This document shows, one piece after another, positions 24,533 through 32,563 of a DNA stretch of 54,575 nt. The translations under genes and the position numbers were made by a program. The DNA lies in NCBI GenBank assembly GCA_023442905.1, contig JAEZWY010000230.1, positions 1 through 54,575 of the forward strand, written 5' to 3'. The stretch is from Bacillota bacterium (GTDB lineage: Bacteria; Bacillota; Bacilli; Lactobacillales; Aerococcaceae). The stretch's first letter is position 1; each line of letters opens with the position of its first letter. The notes beneath the pieces were generated by a model. The model ran no database searches, was not told where the DNA came from, and saw nothing but the letters and a program-made list of their open reading frames with translations.

Positions 24533-26140
24533 TTAAAACACAATCAATCCTCTACCATCATAAACAGAATCACTTGTTCCGCTTCTTCTTATCGCTCGGT
24601 CAAGTGCCATAATTGTTGCCACCGCACCATCGATTTTTTCTGTTGATTTTTCTTTATCTGGTTTAATGTTTCCGGCTGGATCTGTTCGAACATGAATGTT
24701 ATCCATCATCCAACGTAAAACTGGATGCCCACCATGCGCAAGTTTTTCTTCTAATGTTAATTTCATTAGCTCCTTTGATGAAGGACTCATATCTTTAAAC
24801 CCCTGTCCAAATGGAACGACTGTAAAACCTAATTCTTCGAGGTTTTGCGTCATCTGAACAGCACCCCATCTATCAAATGCAATTTCCTTTATGTTATATT
24901 TCTTACCTAATTCTTCGATAAACTTTTCAATATAAGCATAATGAACAACGTTTCCTTCTGTTGTTTGCATATGTCCTTGTTGTTCCCATACATCATAGGG
25001 CACTCTGTCTCGATCCACACGTTGCCTAATGTTTTCTTCTGGTATCCAAAAGTATGGCAATATCACATATTTATCATCTTCATATTCTGGTGGAAAGATT
25101 AAAACAAATGCTGTGATGTCTGTTGTTGATGATAAGTCTAAACCCGCATAGCACTCTCTACCAATTAAACTTTCAGGGTCAACTGGTAAACCACATCTAT
25201 CCCACTTTTCCATTGGCATCCATCTGACAGATTGTTTTACCCATTGATTCAAGCGTAATTGCCTAAACAAGTTTTCCTCAGCTGGGTTTTGTTTCGCACT
25301 TTCACATGCTTGTTCAACCTTCTCAATATCGACTGTAATTCCTAGCGATGGATTTGCCTTCTTCCAAATCTCAGGATCTGTCCAATCATCATCTTCTTCT
25401 GCTCCATAAATGACAGGATAAAAAGTGGGATCAATTTTCCTTCCCTCAAGTACATCTTTTGCTTTTTGATGTACTTCGTAACAAATCGAGTGTTGGTCAT
25501 TTCCTGCTGTTGTAATTAAGAAGTACAGTGGTTGTTTCCTTGCATCTCCCGAACCATGGGTCATAACATCATATAGCCTTCGATTCGGCTGAGCGTGAAG
25601 TTCATCAAACACGACCCCATGAACGTTCAATCCATGTTTTGTATAAGCTTCCGCAGATAGCACTTGATAAAAGCTACCTAATGGTTTATAAATCAATCGC
25701 TTTTGTGAAAGAACTGGTTTAAATCGTGCCTTAAGTGCGGGTGATTGTTCCACCATGTCGACAGCAACGTCAAATACAATCGATGCTTGTTGCCTATCCG
25801 CAGCACATCCATACACTTCTCCGCCATGTTCAAAATCACCACATGTTAATAGTAATGCAACCGCAGCAGCAAGTTCTGACTTTCCTTGTTTCTTAGCTAT
25901 CTCAATATAGGCAGTATTAAACTGGCGATAGCCATTCGGCTTCATCGTCCCAAATACATCTCGAATAATCTGCTCCTGCCAATCTATCAAGTCAAAGTTC
26001 TTTCCGAACCATTCACCCTTTGTATGCTTTAAACAGTTAATAAAATTAACTGCCATATCGGCAGCATCTTTGTCATAGTATGATTGATCCGCTTTAAAGA
26101 TTGTCGGTTTATAATTTCCTAGTTTTCTAATTACCACCAC
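24533..26140 (-). CDS. terL: Terminase large subunit
   Basis: 535 residues. The ATPase half carries a Walker-A-like YIEIAKKQGKSELAAAVAL and Walker B GVVFDELHAQPN; the RNase-H-like nuclease half begins with CYAGLDLSSTTDITAFVLIF, with further acids at EIAFDRWGAVQM and EKIDGAVATIMALDRAIR. It packages DNA by ATP-driven translocation and cuts the concatemer. The best start is a GTG (26138-26140) close to GGGGG with poor spacing, so the exact start is uncertain. Directly upstream lie a terminator and the ant(4')-Ia cassette, separating it from its small subunit gene by about 7.6 kb. Confidence 0.95.
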   Translation of the reverse strand: MVVIRKLGNYKPTIFKADQSYYDKDAADMAVNFINCLKHTKGEWFGKNFDLIDWQEQIIRDVFGTMKPNGYRQFNTAYIEIAKKQGKSELAAAVALLLTCGDFEHGGEVYGCAADRQQASIVFDVAVDMVEQSPALKARFKPVLSQKRLIYKPLGSFYQVLSAEAYTKHGLNVHGVVFDELHAQPNRRLYDVMTHGSGDARKQPLYFLITTAGNDQHSICYEVHQKAKDVLEGRKIDPTFYPVIYGAEEDDDWTDPEIWKKANPSLGITVDIEKVEQACESAKQNPAEENLFRQLRLNQWVKQSVRWMPMEKWDRCGLPVDPESLIGRECYAGLDLSSTTDITAFVLIFPPEYEDDKYVILPYFWIPEENIRQRVDRDRVPYDVWEQQGHMQTTEGNVVHYAYIEKFIEELGKKYNIKEIAFDRWGAVQMTQNLEELGFTVVPFGQGFKDMSPSSKELMKLTLEEKLAHGGHPVLRWMMDNIHVRTDPAGNIKPDKEKSTEKIDGAVATIMALDRAIRRSGTSDSVYDGRGLIVF

Positions 26141-26193
26141 CCCCTATCAAACAATCTTAAAAACTTAAATGAATTTATAAAATTTTGCACGAC

Positions 26194-26220
26194 AAAAAAG
26201 CCCAGACTAATATCTGAGCT
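26194..26220 (-). terminator. Intrinsic terminator between ant(4')-Ia and terL
   Basis: On the minus strand AGCTCAGA and TCTGGGCT form an 8-bp stem (one G-T pair) with loop TATTAG, followed by six T. It stops transcription from the resistance gene before terL. The late operon must read through it to reach terL unless a further promoter exists in the 50 bases after it. Confidence 0.8.
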
Positions 26221-26239
26221 TAAGGCATCTATTTAATAG

Positions 26240-26268
26240 TTCCACAATCGCACCCGTTTGTTCAATAA
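26240..26268. repeat. Dispersed palindromic element, copy B
   Basis: TTCCACAATCG, then CACC, then CGTTTGTTCAATAA (overlapping core): imperfect palindrome related to copy C and, by TTATTGAACAAACGGG on the minus strand, to copy A. It lies at the point where similarity to the pUB110 flank (from memory) ends. Confidence 0.5.
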
Positions 26269-26367
26269 GAAAAAGGCTTCTCAATGACAGTCGTGATGAT
26301 TTGTAAATATTAGGAGAAGTTAATCAATACGTAACCAACATGATTAGCAATTATTAGTGTTCATCGT

Positions 26368-27129
26368 TCAAAATGGTATGCGTTTTGACACATCCACTAT
26401 ATATCCGTGTCGTTCGGTCCACTCCTGAATCCCATTCCAGAAATTCTCTAGCGATTCCAAAAGTTTTTCGGAGTCGGAAAGCTGACCAGACATTACTAAC
26501 TGGCACAGAAGGTCATAACCTGAAGGAAGATCTGATTGCATAACGGCTTCAGTTAAAACCGAAGCGCTCGTCGTATAACAGATGCGATGATGCAGACCAA
26601 TCAACATGGCACCTGCCATAGCCACCTTTACAGTCAAGGATGGTAGAAATGTTGTCGGTCCTTGCACACGAATATTACGCCACTTTCCTGCATATTCAAA
26701 CAGTTCTTCTACGATAAGGGCACAAATCGCATCGTGAAACGCTTGGGCTTCTACCGATTTTGCAGTTTGATATACCTTCTCTAAGTATCCACCTGAATCA
26801 TAAATCGGCAAAATAGAGAAAAATTGACCATGTGTAAGTGGCCAATCTGATTCCACCTGTGATGCATAATCTAGTAGAATCTCTTCACTATCAAAATTCA
26901 CTTCCACCTTCCACTCACCAGTTGTCCATTCATGGCTGAACTCTGCTTCCTCTGTGGACAGGACACACATCATCTCAATATCCGAATAGGGCCCATCAGC
27001 CTGACGACCAAGAGAGCCATAAACACCAATAGCCTTAACGACATCCCCATAATTATCCAATATTCGTTCCTTAATTTCATGAACAATCTTCATTCTATCT
27101 TCTCTAGTCATTTTTATTGGTCCATTCAC
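26368..27129 (-). CDS. ant(4')-Ia: Aminoglycoside 4'-O-nucleotidyltransferase ANT(4')-Ia (AadD)
   Basis: 253 residues when started at GTG 27129 (MNGPIKMTRE..., the start used for the pUB110 enzyme); an ATG three codons earlier is possible. It adenylylates the 4'-OH of kanamycin, neomycin, amikacin and tobramycin. The nucleotidyltransferase motif GVYGSLGRQADGPYSDIEMM carries the metal-binding S-D-I-E acids, and EELFEYAGKWRNIRVQGP and ending DVSKRIPF agree with the staphylococcal/Bacillus protein. From memory I count about 11 substitutions over 253 residues, so it is a diverged allele near 95% identity. Residues D80 and T130 (sites of known thermostable mutants) appear unchanged. The gene carries its own promoter and terminator and is not a phage function. 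Confidence 0.95.
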   Translation of the reverse strand: MNGPIKMTREDRMKIVHEIKERILDNYGDVVKAIGVYGSLGRQADGPYSDIEMMCVLSTEEAEFSHEWTTGEWKVEVNFDSEEILLDYASQVESDWPLTHGQFFSILPIYDSGGYLEKVYQTAKSVEAQAFHDAICALIVEELFEYAGKWRNIRVQGPTTFLPSLTVKVAMAGAMLIGLHHRICYTTSASVLTEAVMQSDLPSGYDLLCQLVMSGQLSDSEKLLESLENFWNGIQEWTERHGYIVDVSKRIPF

Positions 27130-27252
27130 TATTCTCATTCCTTCTTCAAATAATTTTAGATGTGCTTATCTAAATAAGAATATTTGGAGAGCACTATTCT
27201 TATTCAGCTATAAATACTCGTCTTCCTAAGCTCCTTCAATCTTTTAATAATA

Positions 27253-27258
27253 ATTATA
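27253..27258 (-). promoter_or_regulatory. Likely ant(4')-Ia promoter (extended -10)
   Basis: TGCTATAAT on the minus strand is an extended -10 with a perfect TATAAT at 27253-27258, about 124 bases before the GTG start. The whole leader down to the start agrees with the pUB110 aadD leader as I remember it. No good -35 is visible. Confidence 0.5.
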
Positions 27259-27268
27259 GCATCTAATC

Positions 27269-27294
27269 TTCAACTATTCTCCCCGTCTGTTGAA
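27269..27294. repeat. Dispersed palindromic element, copy D
   Basis: TTCAAC and GTTGAA arms around TATTCTCCCCGTCT. In pUB110 the corresponding place holds a fuller palindrome of the same type (TTCAACAAAC ... GTTTGTTGAA, from memory). With copy B it brackets the ant(4')-Ia cassette. Confidence 0.5.
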
Positions 27295-27344
27295 CATTCA
27301 ATTTTGTTTATATCCTATCATAATTATTCGTACTTCTCTATTTC

Positions 27345-27818
27345 TTACTGACTAGATTCGTCTTCTAAGGCCTCGTCATCTTTTTCATATGAATCTTCAA
27401 CAGCCTTACGTAAATATTCAACATCAAACCCTGCACTATTATAACCCTCTAAAATAGTTGAATAATAGTAACAACTCGGTTGTTCAAGTGGTTTGCCTTC
27501 ATTCATAATATAGACCGTTGCATTGACGGTTTTTTTGTCGACTTTAACTTTCATCATTTCTTTTCTATACAGATGTGGCCATCCTTCATAACGGTCAAGT
27601 GCTTTTTCGTCATTGGGCGTAATCTGCCACACAAGGACCGGAACGCTTTCTCCCTTGCATGGTTCAACCGTTGCAACAGCATGCGCGTGTGGCCCCCTAA
27701 AAACGAGTTTGTGGTCCTTTATTTCACTTGTTCCTACTACTTTTGCGGTTGGACATCTGTTTGACATTTGTTCTAGATTTAAATTCGATCCGTAGGCAAT
27801 ATATAATTTCTCCATCAT
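27345..27818 (-). CDS. Gamma-glutamylcyclotransferase-fold protein
   Basis: 157 residues with the GGCT fold: the substrate loop YIAYGSNLN (residues 6-14), HKLVFRGPHAHAVATVEP, VLVWQITPNDEKALDRYEGW with the catalytic Glu in YEG, and YKKEMM-like LYRKEMMKVKV. GGCT enzymes release 5-oxoproline from gamma-glutamyl amides. Its neighbour is an amidoligase; this pairing in phages was described in comparative work on amidoligases (Iyer and colleagues) and was proposed to make and remove peptide or amine tags on proteins. The acidic C-terminus (EKDDEALEDESSQ) is probably flexible. AAAGGA lies 9 bases before the ATG-ATG start. Confidence 0.85.
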   Translation of the reverse strand: MMEKLYIAYGSNLNLEQMSNRCPTAKVVGTSEIKDHKLVFRGPHAHAVATVEPCKGESVPVLVWQITPNDEKALDRYEGWPHLYRKEMMKVKVDKKTVNATVYIMNEGKPLEQPSCYYYSTILEGYNSAGFDVEYLRKAVEDSYEKDDEALEDESSQ

Positions 27819-27864
27819 TCATTTCAATCCTTTCACAATTTAATCTTGAATAATTCCGGGTGGC

Positions 27865-28764
27865 TTATCCAACTCGGAACCTCCATGCTGCTGATCCCGA
27901 TAAAGGTTTAGTTAAGTGTAATCTACAGTTTGCGAATTCCTCTCCAATCAATCCGATTCGGTTGAGATATGTTCGCATGGCGAATTTTTCATTTTCAACT
28001 TGGGGCTTTTTCGATGATGCACTTTTCTGTGTTAATGCTTGGTTGTTGATTGCTAAGGATAAAACGATAAAGCTTCTAATCTTACCAGCGTGAAGAACGC
28101 TGTTAAAGCCACGTAATTCAACTGTTCGATTCCTTCTAAAAAAGCTATGTAGATTTAAGAAATGGTATCGGCTATTATGGTAGTGTCTACTTCTGCTTTC
28201 GCTGTATCCTTCATACCAAATGTTTTCAATTTCTCGCATTGTCTTTGGCTTTTTCCGATTCATCTTTTCTACTAAAATGTCATCCATCCGTTTGCAATAA
28301 CGCATTCTCTCATTCTTGATTTCTAGTGCTTTGTAAAATAAGTCGTTTCTACTTGCGATGATGTTTACAAAGTTTCGTATGCTTCTTGGTGTATGTGTGC
28401 TCCCGTCCAAATGAATATGAATGCCGCAAGATGAATTTGTAAAGGCTCCGGCTTTTCGTATCCTTCGAACAAGCTCCTGTAAAGTGTCAATGTCTTTTCT
28501 GTAGGTTAAAATTGGGCTTACAATTTCAACGCTGTAATCTCTGTTTGCATTAACCCTTCTGCCGCTTCGACTAACTTGCGTTCGAATACTTCCGTCATAA
28601 GCAAATTCCCATATACGTCCGTCTGGAGCCTTCACTTTCTTCACATCGTAATATGTTCCGCCTTCGATGTATTCGCCTTCAAGAAACTTTGCCGCTACTT
28701 TCGCTGCTTTTTCTCTTGTAATTCCTGTAAATTCAATTTCAATTCCAAACTTTGCGTTTAACAT
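27865..28764 (-). CDS. Amidoligase (COOH-NH2 ligase of the glutamine-synthetase-like fold)
   Basis: 299 residues. N-terminal KFGIEIEFTGITREKAAKVA and YDGSIR (for WEFAYDGSIRTQ) match the Amidoligase_2 family, which has a glutamine-synthetase-type ATP/metal site: the E of GIEIEF, YSVEIVSPIL and the double His of CGIHIHLD are the expected metal ligands, and RTVELRGFNS the later Arg/Glu. It should ligate an amine to a carboxylate using ATP. The last ~45 residues (PQVENEKFAMRTYLNRIG, then LIGEEFA ... PLSGSAAWR) are a module also found at the end of the 216-residue gene upstream (29092-29742). GGGGATG precedes the ATG. It is the synthetic half of the GGCT pair. Confidence 0.85.
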   Translation of the reverse strand: MLNAKFGIEIEFTGITREKAAKVAAKFLEGEYIEGGTYYDVKKVKAPDGRIWEFAYDGSIRTQVSRSGRRVNANRDYSVEIVSPILTYRKDIDTLQELVRRIRKAGAFTNSSCGIHIHLDGSTHTPRSIRNFVNIIASRNDLFYKALEIKNERMRYCKRMDDILVEKMNRKKPKTMREIENIWYEGYSESRSRHYHNSRYHFLNLHSFFRRNRTVELRGFNSVLHAGKIRSFIVLSLAINNQALTQKSASSKKPQVENEKFAMRTYLNRIGLIGEEFANCRLHLTKPLSGSAAWRFRVG

Positions 28765-28801
28765 TTTATCATCCCCTTTTAGAGTGTATGTGTGTTTTCG
28801 T

Positions 28802-28843
28802 TACATACATATATCACTATAAAAGCCTTATATAGCAAGTGTT
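28802..28843 (-). promoter_or_regulatory. Duplicated promoter-like leader, copy before the amidoligase
   Basis: A 42-base block identical at 36 positions with 29768-29809. On the minus strand it reads CAAGTGTT reversed to AACACTTGCTATATAAGG, then TTATAGTGATATATGTATG: TTGCTA and GATATA spaced 17 bases could be -35 and -10. It ends about 38 bases before the amidoligase start. Confidence 0.55.
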
Positions 28844-28867
28844 ATCTACACTTATTCGGATGTATTT

Positions 28868-29095
28868 TTATTGTTCGATGATTAGACACTTATCGACTCC
28901 AAACACAATCCCGAGTGAACTTCCTTTATCCCATTTTATGTGTATGGTTCCAATATCATCAACGAAGGAAACTGTTCCTTCATCTCCTGGAATTAAATTT
29001 GAATATGGATCATCCATTTCAATCAAACGTACCCTTGTTCCAGTCTGATATTGTTTTTTTAACTTGTTCAGCGATTCTTTCGTTATATTGTTCAT
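28868..29095 (-). CDS. DUF4314 protein (SH3-like)
   Basis: 75 residues matching DUF4314: LKKQYQTGTRVRLIEMDDPY, IPGDEGTVSFVDDIGTIHIK, WDKGSSLGIVFGVDKCLII. The strand pattern fits a small KOW/SH3-like barrel (GTRVRL..M.D......G..GTV..VDD.G.IH..WD.G). This gene is a steady neighbour of phage amidoligases and plasmid conjugation clusters; its function is unknown. ATG overlaps the TGA of the preceding gene (ATGA) and follows GGAGGAAGC. Confidence 0.9.
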   Translation of the reverse strand: MNNITKESLNKLKKQYQTGTRVRLIEMDDPYSNLIPGDEGTVSFVDDIGTIHIKWDKGSSLGIVFGVDKCLIIEQ

Positions 29096-29742
29096 GAAGC
29101 TTCCTCCATCTTTTTCGTTCTTTTAAATGAAGAATCACCTGACAGTTTTGACATCAAGAGCTTTCTGTCGGCTTTATATTCATCGCCTATAAAATTCAGT
29201 TTTAACAGGAAGCATCGAAATGCATATTTTTCGTTTTCGACTTGTTTTTCAACTGCTGTCACTCGTTTTTGCTTCAGAGCTGTTTCGCATAATGCGACAA
29301 TGAATTTTGTGTATGTTTCTAGTTCCTCGGATGTCAATTCTCTCTCAAACCAAGGAAACTTTATTCGGTCATCTTCTAATTCAATCCTAGTTGATTCAAT
29401 AGCTAGCGCCTGTTTAATTAAAGTGTTCTTACTTTGGATTAGCTTTTCTAAATTCTCGATTGTTTGTCCATCGAAAGGGTCCCGCGGGTATTCAATGGAA
29501 AGTGTATAAGTTTCCGCTTGCTCATCCCGCTCTGCTTCAAAGCTATATTTACTTTCTAATGTTTGGATTAACGCGTCATTAGCCGGTCCTTCCAGCGTTC
29601 CAACCCTATCAACTACATATTCTCCAATTTCGTAGGCAAAGCTTGGTGTTCCTTTGTAATCAAAAGGAATATTCAAATGTTCGCTTATTGCTTCCACTAA
29701 CTTTTTCCGTTCTTTTCCCTTCATATTAAACTTTACAATCAT
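29092..29742 (-). CDS. Phage protein sharing a C-terminal module with the amidoligase
   Basis: 216 residues. Residues 1-150 correspond to phage proteins annotated as virulence-related (MIVKFNMKGKERKKLVEAIS, FAYEIGEYVVDRVGTLEGPA, TYTLSIEYPRDPF), whose role is unknown. The last 45 (KQVENEKYAFRCFLLKLN, FIGDEYKADRKLLMSKLSGD) align with the amidoligase C-terminus at most positions: QVENEK-Y/F-A-F/M-R, IG-E/D-E, LSG-x-S/A. Both genes also carry the same 42-base leader. This suggests that the module docks both proteins to one partner or substrate. GGTGG lies before the ATG. Confidence 0.78.
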   Translation of the reverse strand: MIVKFNMKGKERKKLVEAISEHLNIPFDYKGTPSFAYEIGEYVVDRVGTLEGPANDALIQTLESKYSFEAERDEQAETYTLSIEYPRDPFDGQTIENLEKLIQSKNTLIKQALAIESTRIELEDDRIKFPWFERELTSEELETYTKFIVALCETALKQKRVTAVEKQVENEKYAFRCFLLKLNFIGDEYKADRKLLMSKLSGDSSFKRTKKMEEAS

Positions 29743-29767
29743 TTTTTATTCCACCTTTCAATTTTGG

Positions 29768-29809
29768 TACATACATATATCACTCTAAAAGGTGTTTATA
29801 TCAAGTGTT
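29768..29809 (-). promoter_or_regulatory. Duplicated promoter-like leader, copy before the 216-residue gene
   Basis: On the minus strand TTGATA (29799-29804) and GATATA (29776-29781) are 17 bases apart, a plausible promoter. The block repeats at 28802-28843 with 36 of 42 identical bases and lies about 25 bases before the ATG. Confidence 0.55.
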
Positions 29810-29832
29810 TTGAACAGATTCCATCTGACTTT

Positions 29833-31332
29833 CTAATCTTTATTTAATTGTATGGAAATTCCAGTCAAAACATATATAACACAAGGAAGTGCGACTCCGT
29901 TCCCCCACATTTTATATTCAGCTGTATCGGAATGTGGCTGGCTTAACCATTTAATGATTTGTTTCCTGGTTTTAGGTCGTTTATTTTTACTGATTAACTG
30001 TCGGTGTGTTTCCCATACTTTCTCCCAAAAGTTAATCTCTTCATCCGATGGGTTATCTTCTCCCAAATTGTCGCACCATCCATCTGGGAAACCTTGCAAT
30101 CTTCCACATTCGGTAGGAGTAAGCCTTCTCACAATTAAATCTTCTATGTTTACTAATGGGGGATCCTTATAATCGGTAGCAACAAGCGTACTAGCAAGTT
30201 CTTTTTCTGCACTTGTAAAATGTGAGTTTTTACTAGATGAATAGGTTGATTGTTTTCCTTTACTTACATCATCTTTATTACTAACAATTGCAATCCCGCC
30301 TTGATTACTGTTTGGTGAGTTACCTGATGTATCTATTGTTCTTGATACATCACTTTCATAAATGTTTGCTCGAACGTTAACCGTTCCTTCAGATGTCAAA
30401 CGAATATCAAAGGTTTTCGGTTTCTCTAAAACAAATGGCTGATTGTTTCCACCAGTTCCATATAACGACACAACGGTCTGGGCAACATCAACTGGTCCTT
30501 TAATTCTTGCATCCCTTCCATGGTTATCAAGAACAAGTGGGGGATGATTTGATTTTGCTCGTAAAGTTGCTGTTACCTCTTTGGTTACATCCATTCGGCT
30601 ACCACCTTGGTCATTTAAGCAGATATTGCTTGTTTCTCTAGAACTTTTTGAAGTATCTCTGGTAGTTCCTTGCCCCGCTTTTTTGCTCTGCGTAAAATGC
30701 CCTCGCAAGCTCTCTGACTCAAATAATATTTCGGATGCACTTCTTCCATTAAAATCTGCGACAAGAAAGATTCGTTTTCTTCGCTGGGGTACTCCCCAAT
30801 ATTGCGCATCAAGGACTCTCCAGGAAATTGAGTAGTTATCTCCCAACACTTCACCTGCGTTTTCCCATTTGTCTGGTTTAGGGATATCAACTTTCTCGGT
30901 CTTGACCTTACAGAATTCCTCGATGACACTTTTGAAGTCTTCTCCTTTATTTGAGGAGAAGGCTCCACAGACATTTTCCCACACTGCATATCTTGGATAT
31001 TCACCATTTGTTTTACACCTCATTTCCTTTATAATTCGCATCGCTTCATAAAATAAAGAGGACTGACTTCCGTCTAGTCCTGCACGTTTTCCTGCAATTG
31101 ATAGATCAGTACATGGTGAACCAAAAGTGATAATATCAACTGGTTCAACCTCTGCACCATTAATTGAACTAATGTCCCCTAAATGTTTCATCTGAGGAAT
31201 TCGTTTTGATGTAACCCGAATAGGAAATGGTTCAACTTCAGATGCCCACTTTGGTTCAATCCCACTAATGATACCTGCAAGCGGAAACCCCCCAGAACCA
31301 TCAAAAAGCGAACCTAAAGTAAGTCTACGCAC
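29833..31332 (-). CDS. DNA (cytosine-5) methyltransferase
   Basis: 499 residues from the GTG at 31332 (GAGGTG 7 bases before; a GTG two codons earlier is too close). All core motifs are present: I LGSLFDGSGGFPLAGI, IV FGSPCTDLSIAGKR with catalytic Cys, VI WENVCGAF, VIII YWGVPQRRKRIF, and X RLQGFPDGW ... GNGVALPCV. The target-recognition region (about 215-400) is long and variable. It makes m5C in phage DNA; without a paired nuclease it is an orphan that could protect against host restriction. It overlaps the ParB-methyltransferase gene by eight bases. Confidence 0.95.
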   Translation of the reverse strand: MRRLTLGSLFDGSGGFPLAGIISGIEPKWASEVEPFPIRVTSKRIPQMKHLGDISSINGAEVEPVDIITFGSPCTDLSIAGKRAGLDGSQSSLFYEAMRIIKEMRCKTNGEYPRYAVWENVCGAFSSNKGEDFKSVIEEFCKVKTEKVDIPKPDKWENAGEVLGDNYSISWRVLDAQYWGVPQRRKRIFLVADFNGRSASEILFESESLRGHFTQSKKAGQGTTRDTSKSSRETSNICLNDQGGSRMDVTKEVTATLRAKSNHPPLVLDNHGRDARIKGPVDVAQTVVSLYGTGGNNQPFVLEKPKTFDIRLTSEGTVNVRANIYESDVSRTIDTSGNSPNSNQGGIAIVSNKDDVSKGKQSTYSSSKNSHFTSAEKELASTLVATDYKDPPLVNIEDLIVRRLTPTECGRLQGFPDGWCDNLGEDNPSDEEINFWEKVWETHRQLISKNKRPKTRKQIIKWLSQPHSDTAEYKMWGNGVALPCVIYVLTGISIQLNKD

Positions 31333-32563
31333 TTTCACTCACCTCAAGTTCGCTATAAGCAATCTTTTTATTATTTCGAATAACATACACATCTTCATCT
31401 GTACCAACTTGTTCAATGTATCTCTTCGCAATCACATCACAGAACTTTTCGTCTAATTCAATCATGTAACATATTCGGTCGGTTTGTTCAGATGCGATCA
31501 AAGTTGAACCAGATCCACCAAACGGGTCAAGTACAATACTGTTTGTTAAACTTGAATTCATGATTGGATAAGCAATTAAGGCAATTGGTTTCATCGTTGG
31601 ATGATCGGCATTTCGTTTTGGTTTATCAAATTCCCAAATGGTCGATTGTTTCCTATCTGAATACCAACGGTGCCTACCCTTCTTTTTCCAACCAAATAAT
31701 ATCGGTTCGTGTTTCCACTGATAAGGTGAGCGACCAAGTACAAGCGATTGTTTCTTCCAAATACAAGTTCCAGATAAATAAAAACCAGCTTCTTCAAATG
31801 CTCTACGGAAATTAAGTCCTTCTGTATCCGCATGAAACACATAAATGCTGCCATCTTTCGCAAGTGCATCTTCTGTGTTCGTAAAAGCATCCAATAGAAA
31901 CTGGTAAAATGTATCGTTATTCATATTGTCATTTTTAATTTTCCCCGCACTGCCTTCATAATCAACATTATAAGGTGGATCAGTGACAACCAAGTTTGCT
32001 TTTTTATTCTCCATTAACTTATCAAAAGTTTCTTTTTTCGTACTATCTCCACATACAAGTCGATGTCTACCTAAAACCCAAACATCACCTTGCATTGTTA
32101 TTGGTGGGTTTTGAAGTTCTTCATCGACATCAAAGTCATCATCTTCTACTCCATCTCGAAGTGTATCTTTAAACAAATCATCAATTTCAGCTGCATCAAA
32201 ACCTGTGAGTGAAACATCAAAATCTGCTGCATCTAAATCCGTCATAAGTACAGCTAGTTTTTCTTTATCCCAATCACCGCTAATTTTATTTAAAGCAACG
32301 TTTAATGCTTTCTCTTTTTCTTCATTTAATTCGACCACGACACATTCGACTTCAGTTCGTCCCATGCTTGCCAAAACTTTTAAACGTTGATGCCCCCCAA
32401 CCACTCTTCCAGTTGTCTTGTTCCAAATGACTGGATCAACATATCCAAATTCTTCAAGTGACCGTTTAATTTTTTCATATTCGCTGTCACCAGGTTGTAA
32501 ATCTTTTCTCGGATTATAATCAGCGGGAATAAGTTGTTCAACTTTAATCTTCTCTATTATCAT
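31325..32563 (-). CDS. ParB/Srx-domain fused DNA methyltransferase (N4/N6)
   Basis: 412 residues. The first ~100 (EQLIPADYNPRKDLQPGD, GYVDPVIWNKTTGRVVGGHQ, RLKVLASMG) form a ParB/Srx nuclease-like domain. The rest is a beta-class amino-methyltransferase, with DPPYNVDYEG (motif IV) before LDPFGGSGSTLIASEQTDR (motif I) and PTMKPIALI. This fusion is common in Bacillota phages and conjugative elements. It makes N6-adenine or N4-cytosine; the target is unknown. GGCGGTGAG precedes the ATG, and the gene overlaps metK by 20 bases, so methyltransferase and SAM supply are coupled. Confidence 0.94.
   Translation of the reverse strand: MIIEKIKVEQLIPADYNPRKDLQPGDSEYEKIKRSLEEFGYVDPVIWNKTTGRVVGGHQRLKVLASMGRTEVECVVVELNEEKEKALNVALNKISGDWDKEKLAVLMTDLDAADFDVSLTGFDAAEIDDLFKDTLRDGVEDDDFDVDEELQNPPITMQGDVWVLGRHRLVCGDSTKKETFDKLMENKKANLVVTDPPYNVDYEGSAGKIKNDNMNNDTFYQFLLDAFTNTEDALAKDGSIYVFHADTEGLNFRRAFEEAGFYLSGTCIWKKQSLVLGRSPYQWKHEPILFGWKKKGRHRWYSDRKQSTIWEFDKPKRNADHPTMKPIALIAYPIMNSSLTNSIVLDPFGGSGSTLIASEQTDRICYMIELDEKFCDVIAKRYIEQVGTDEDVYVIRNNKKIAYSELEVSESA

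Noticed and set aside
30615..31007. 130-residue minus-strand reading inside the m5C methyltransferase gene
   Set aside because: Lies wholly in another frame of a gene with all methyltransferase motifs; low complexity and no start signals.
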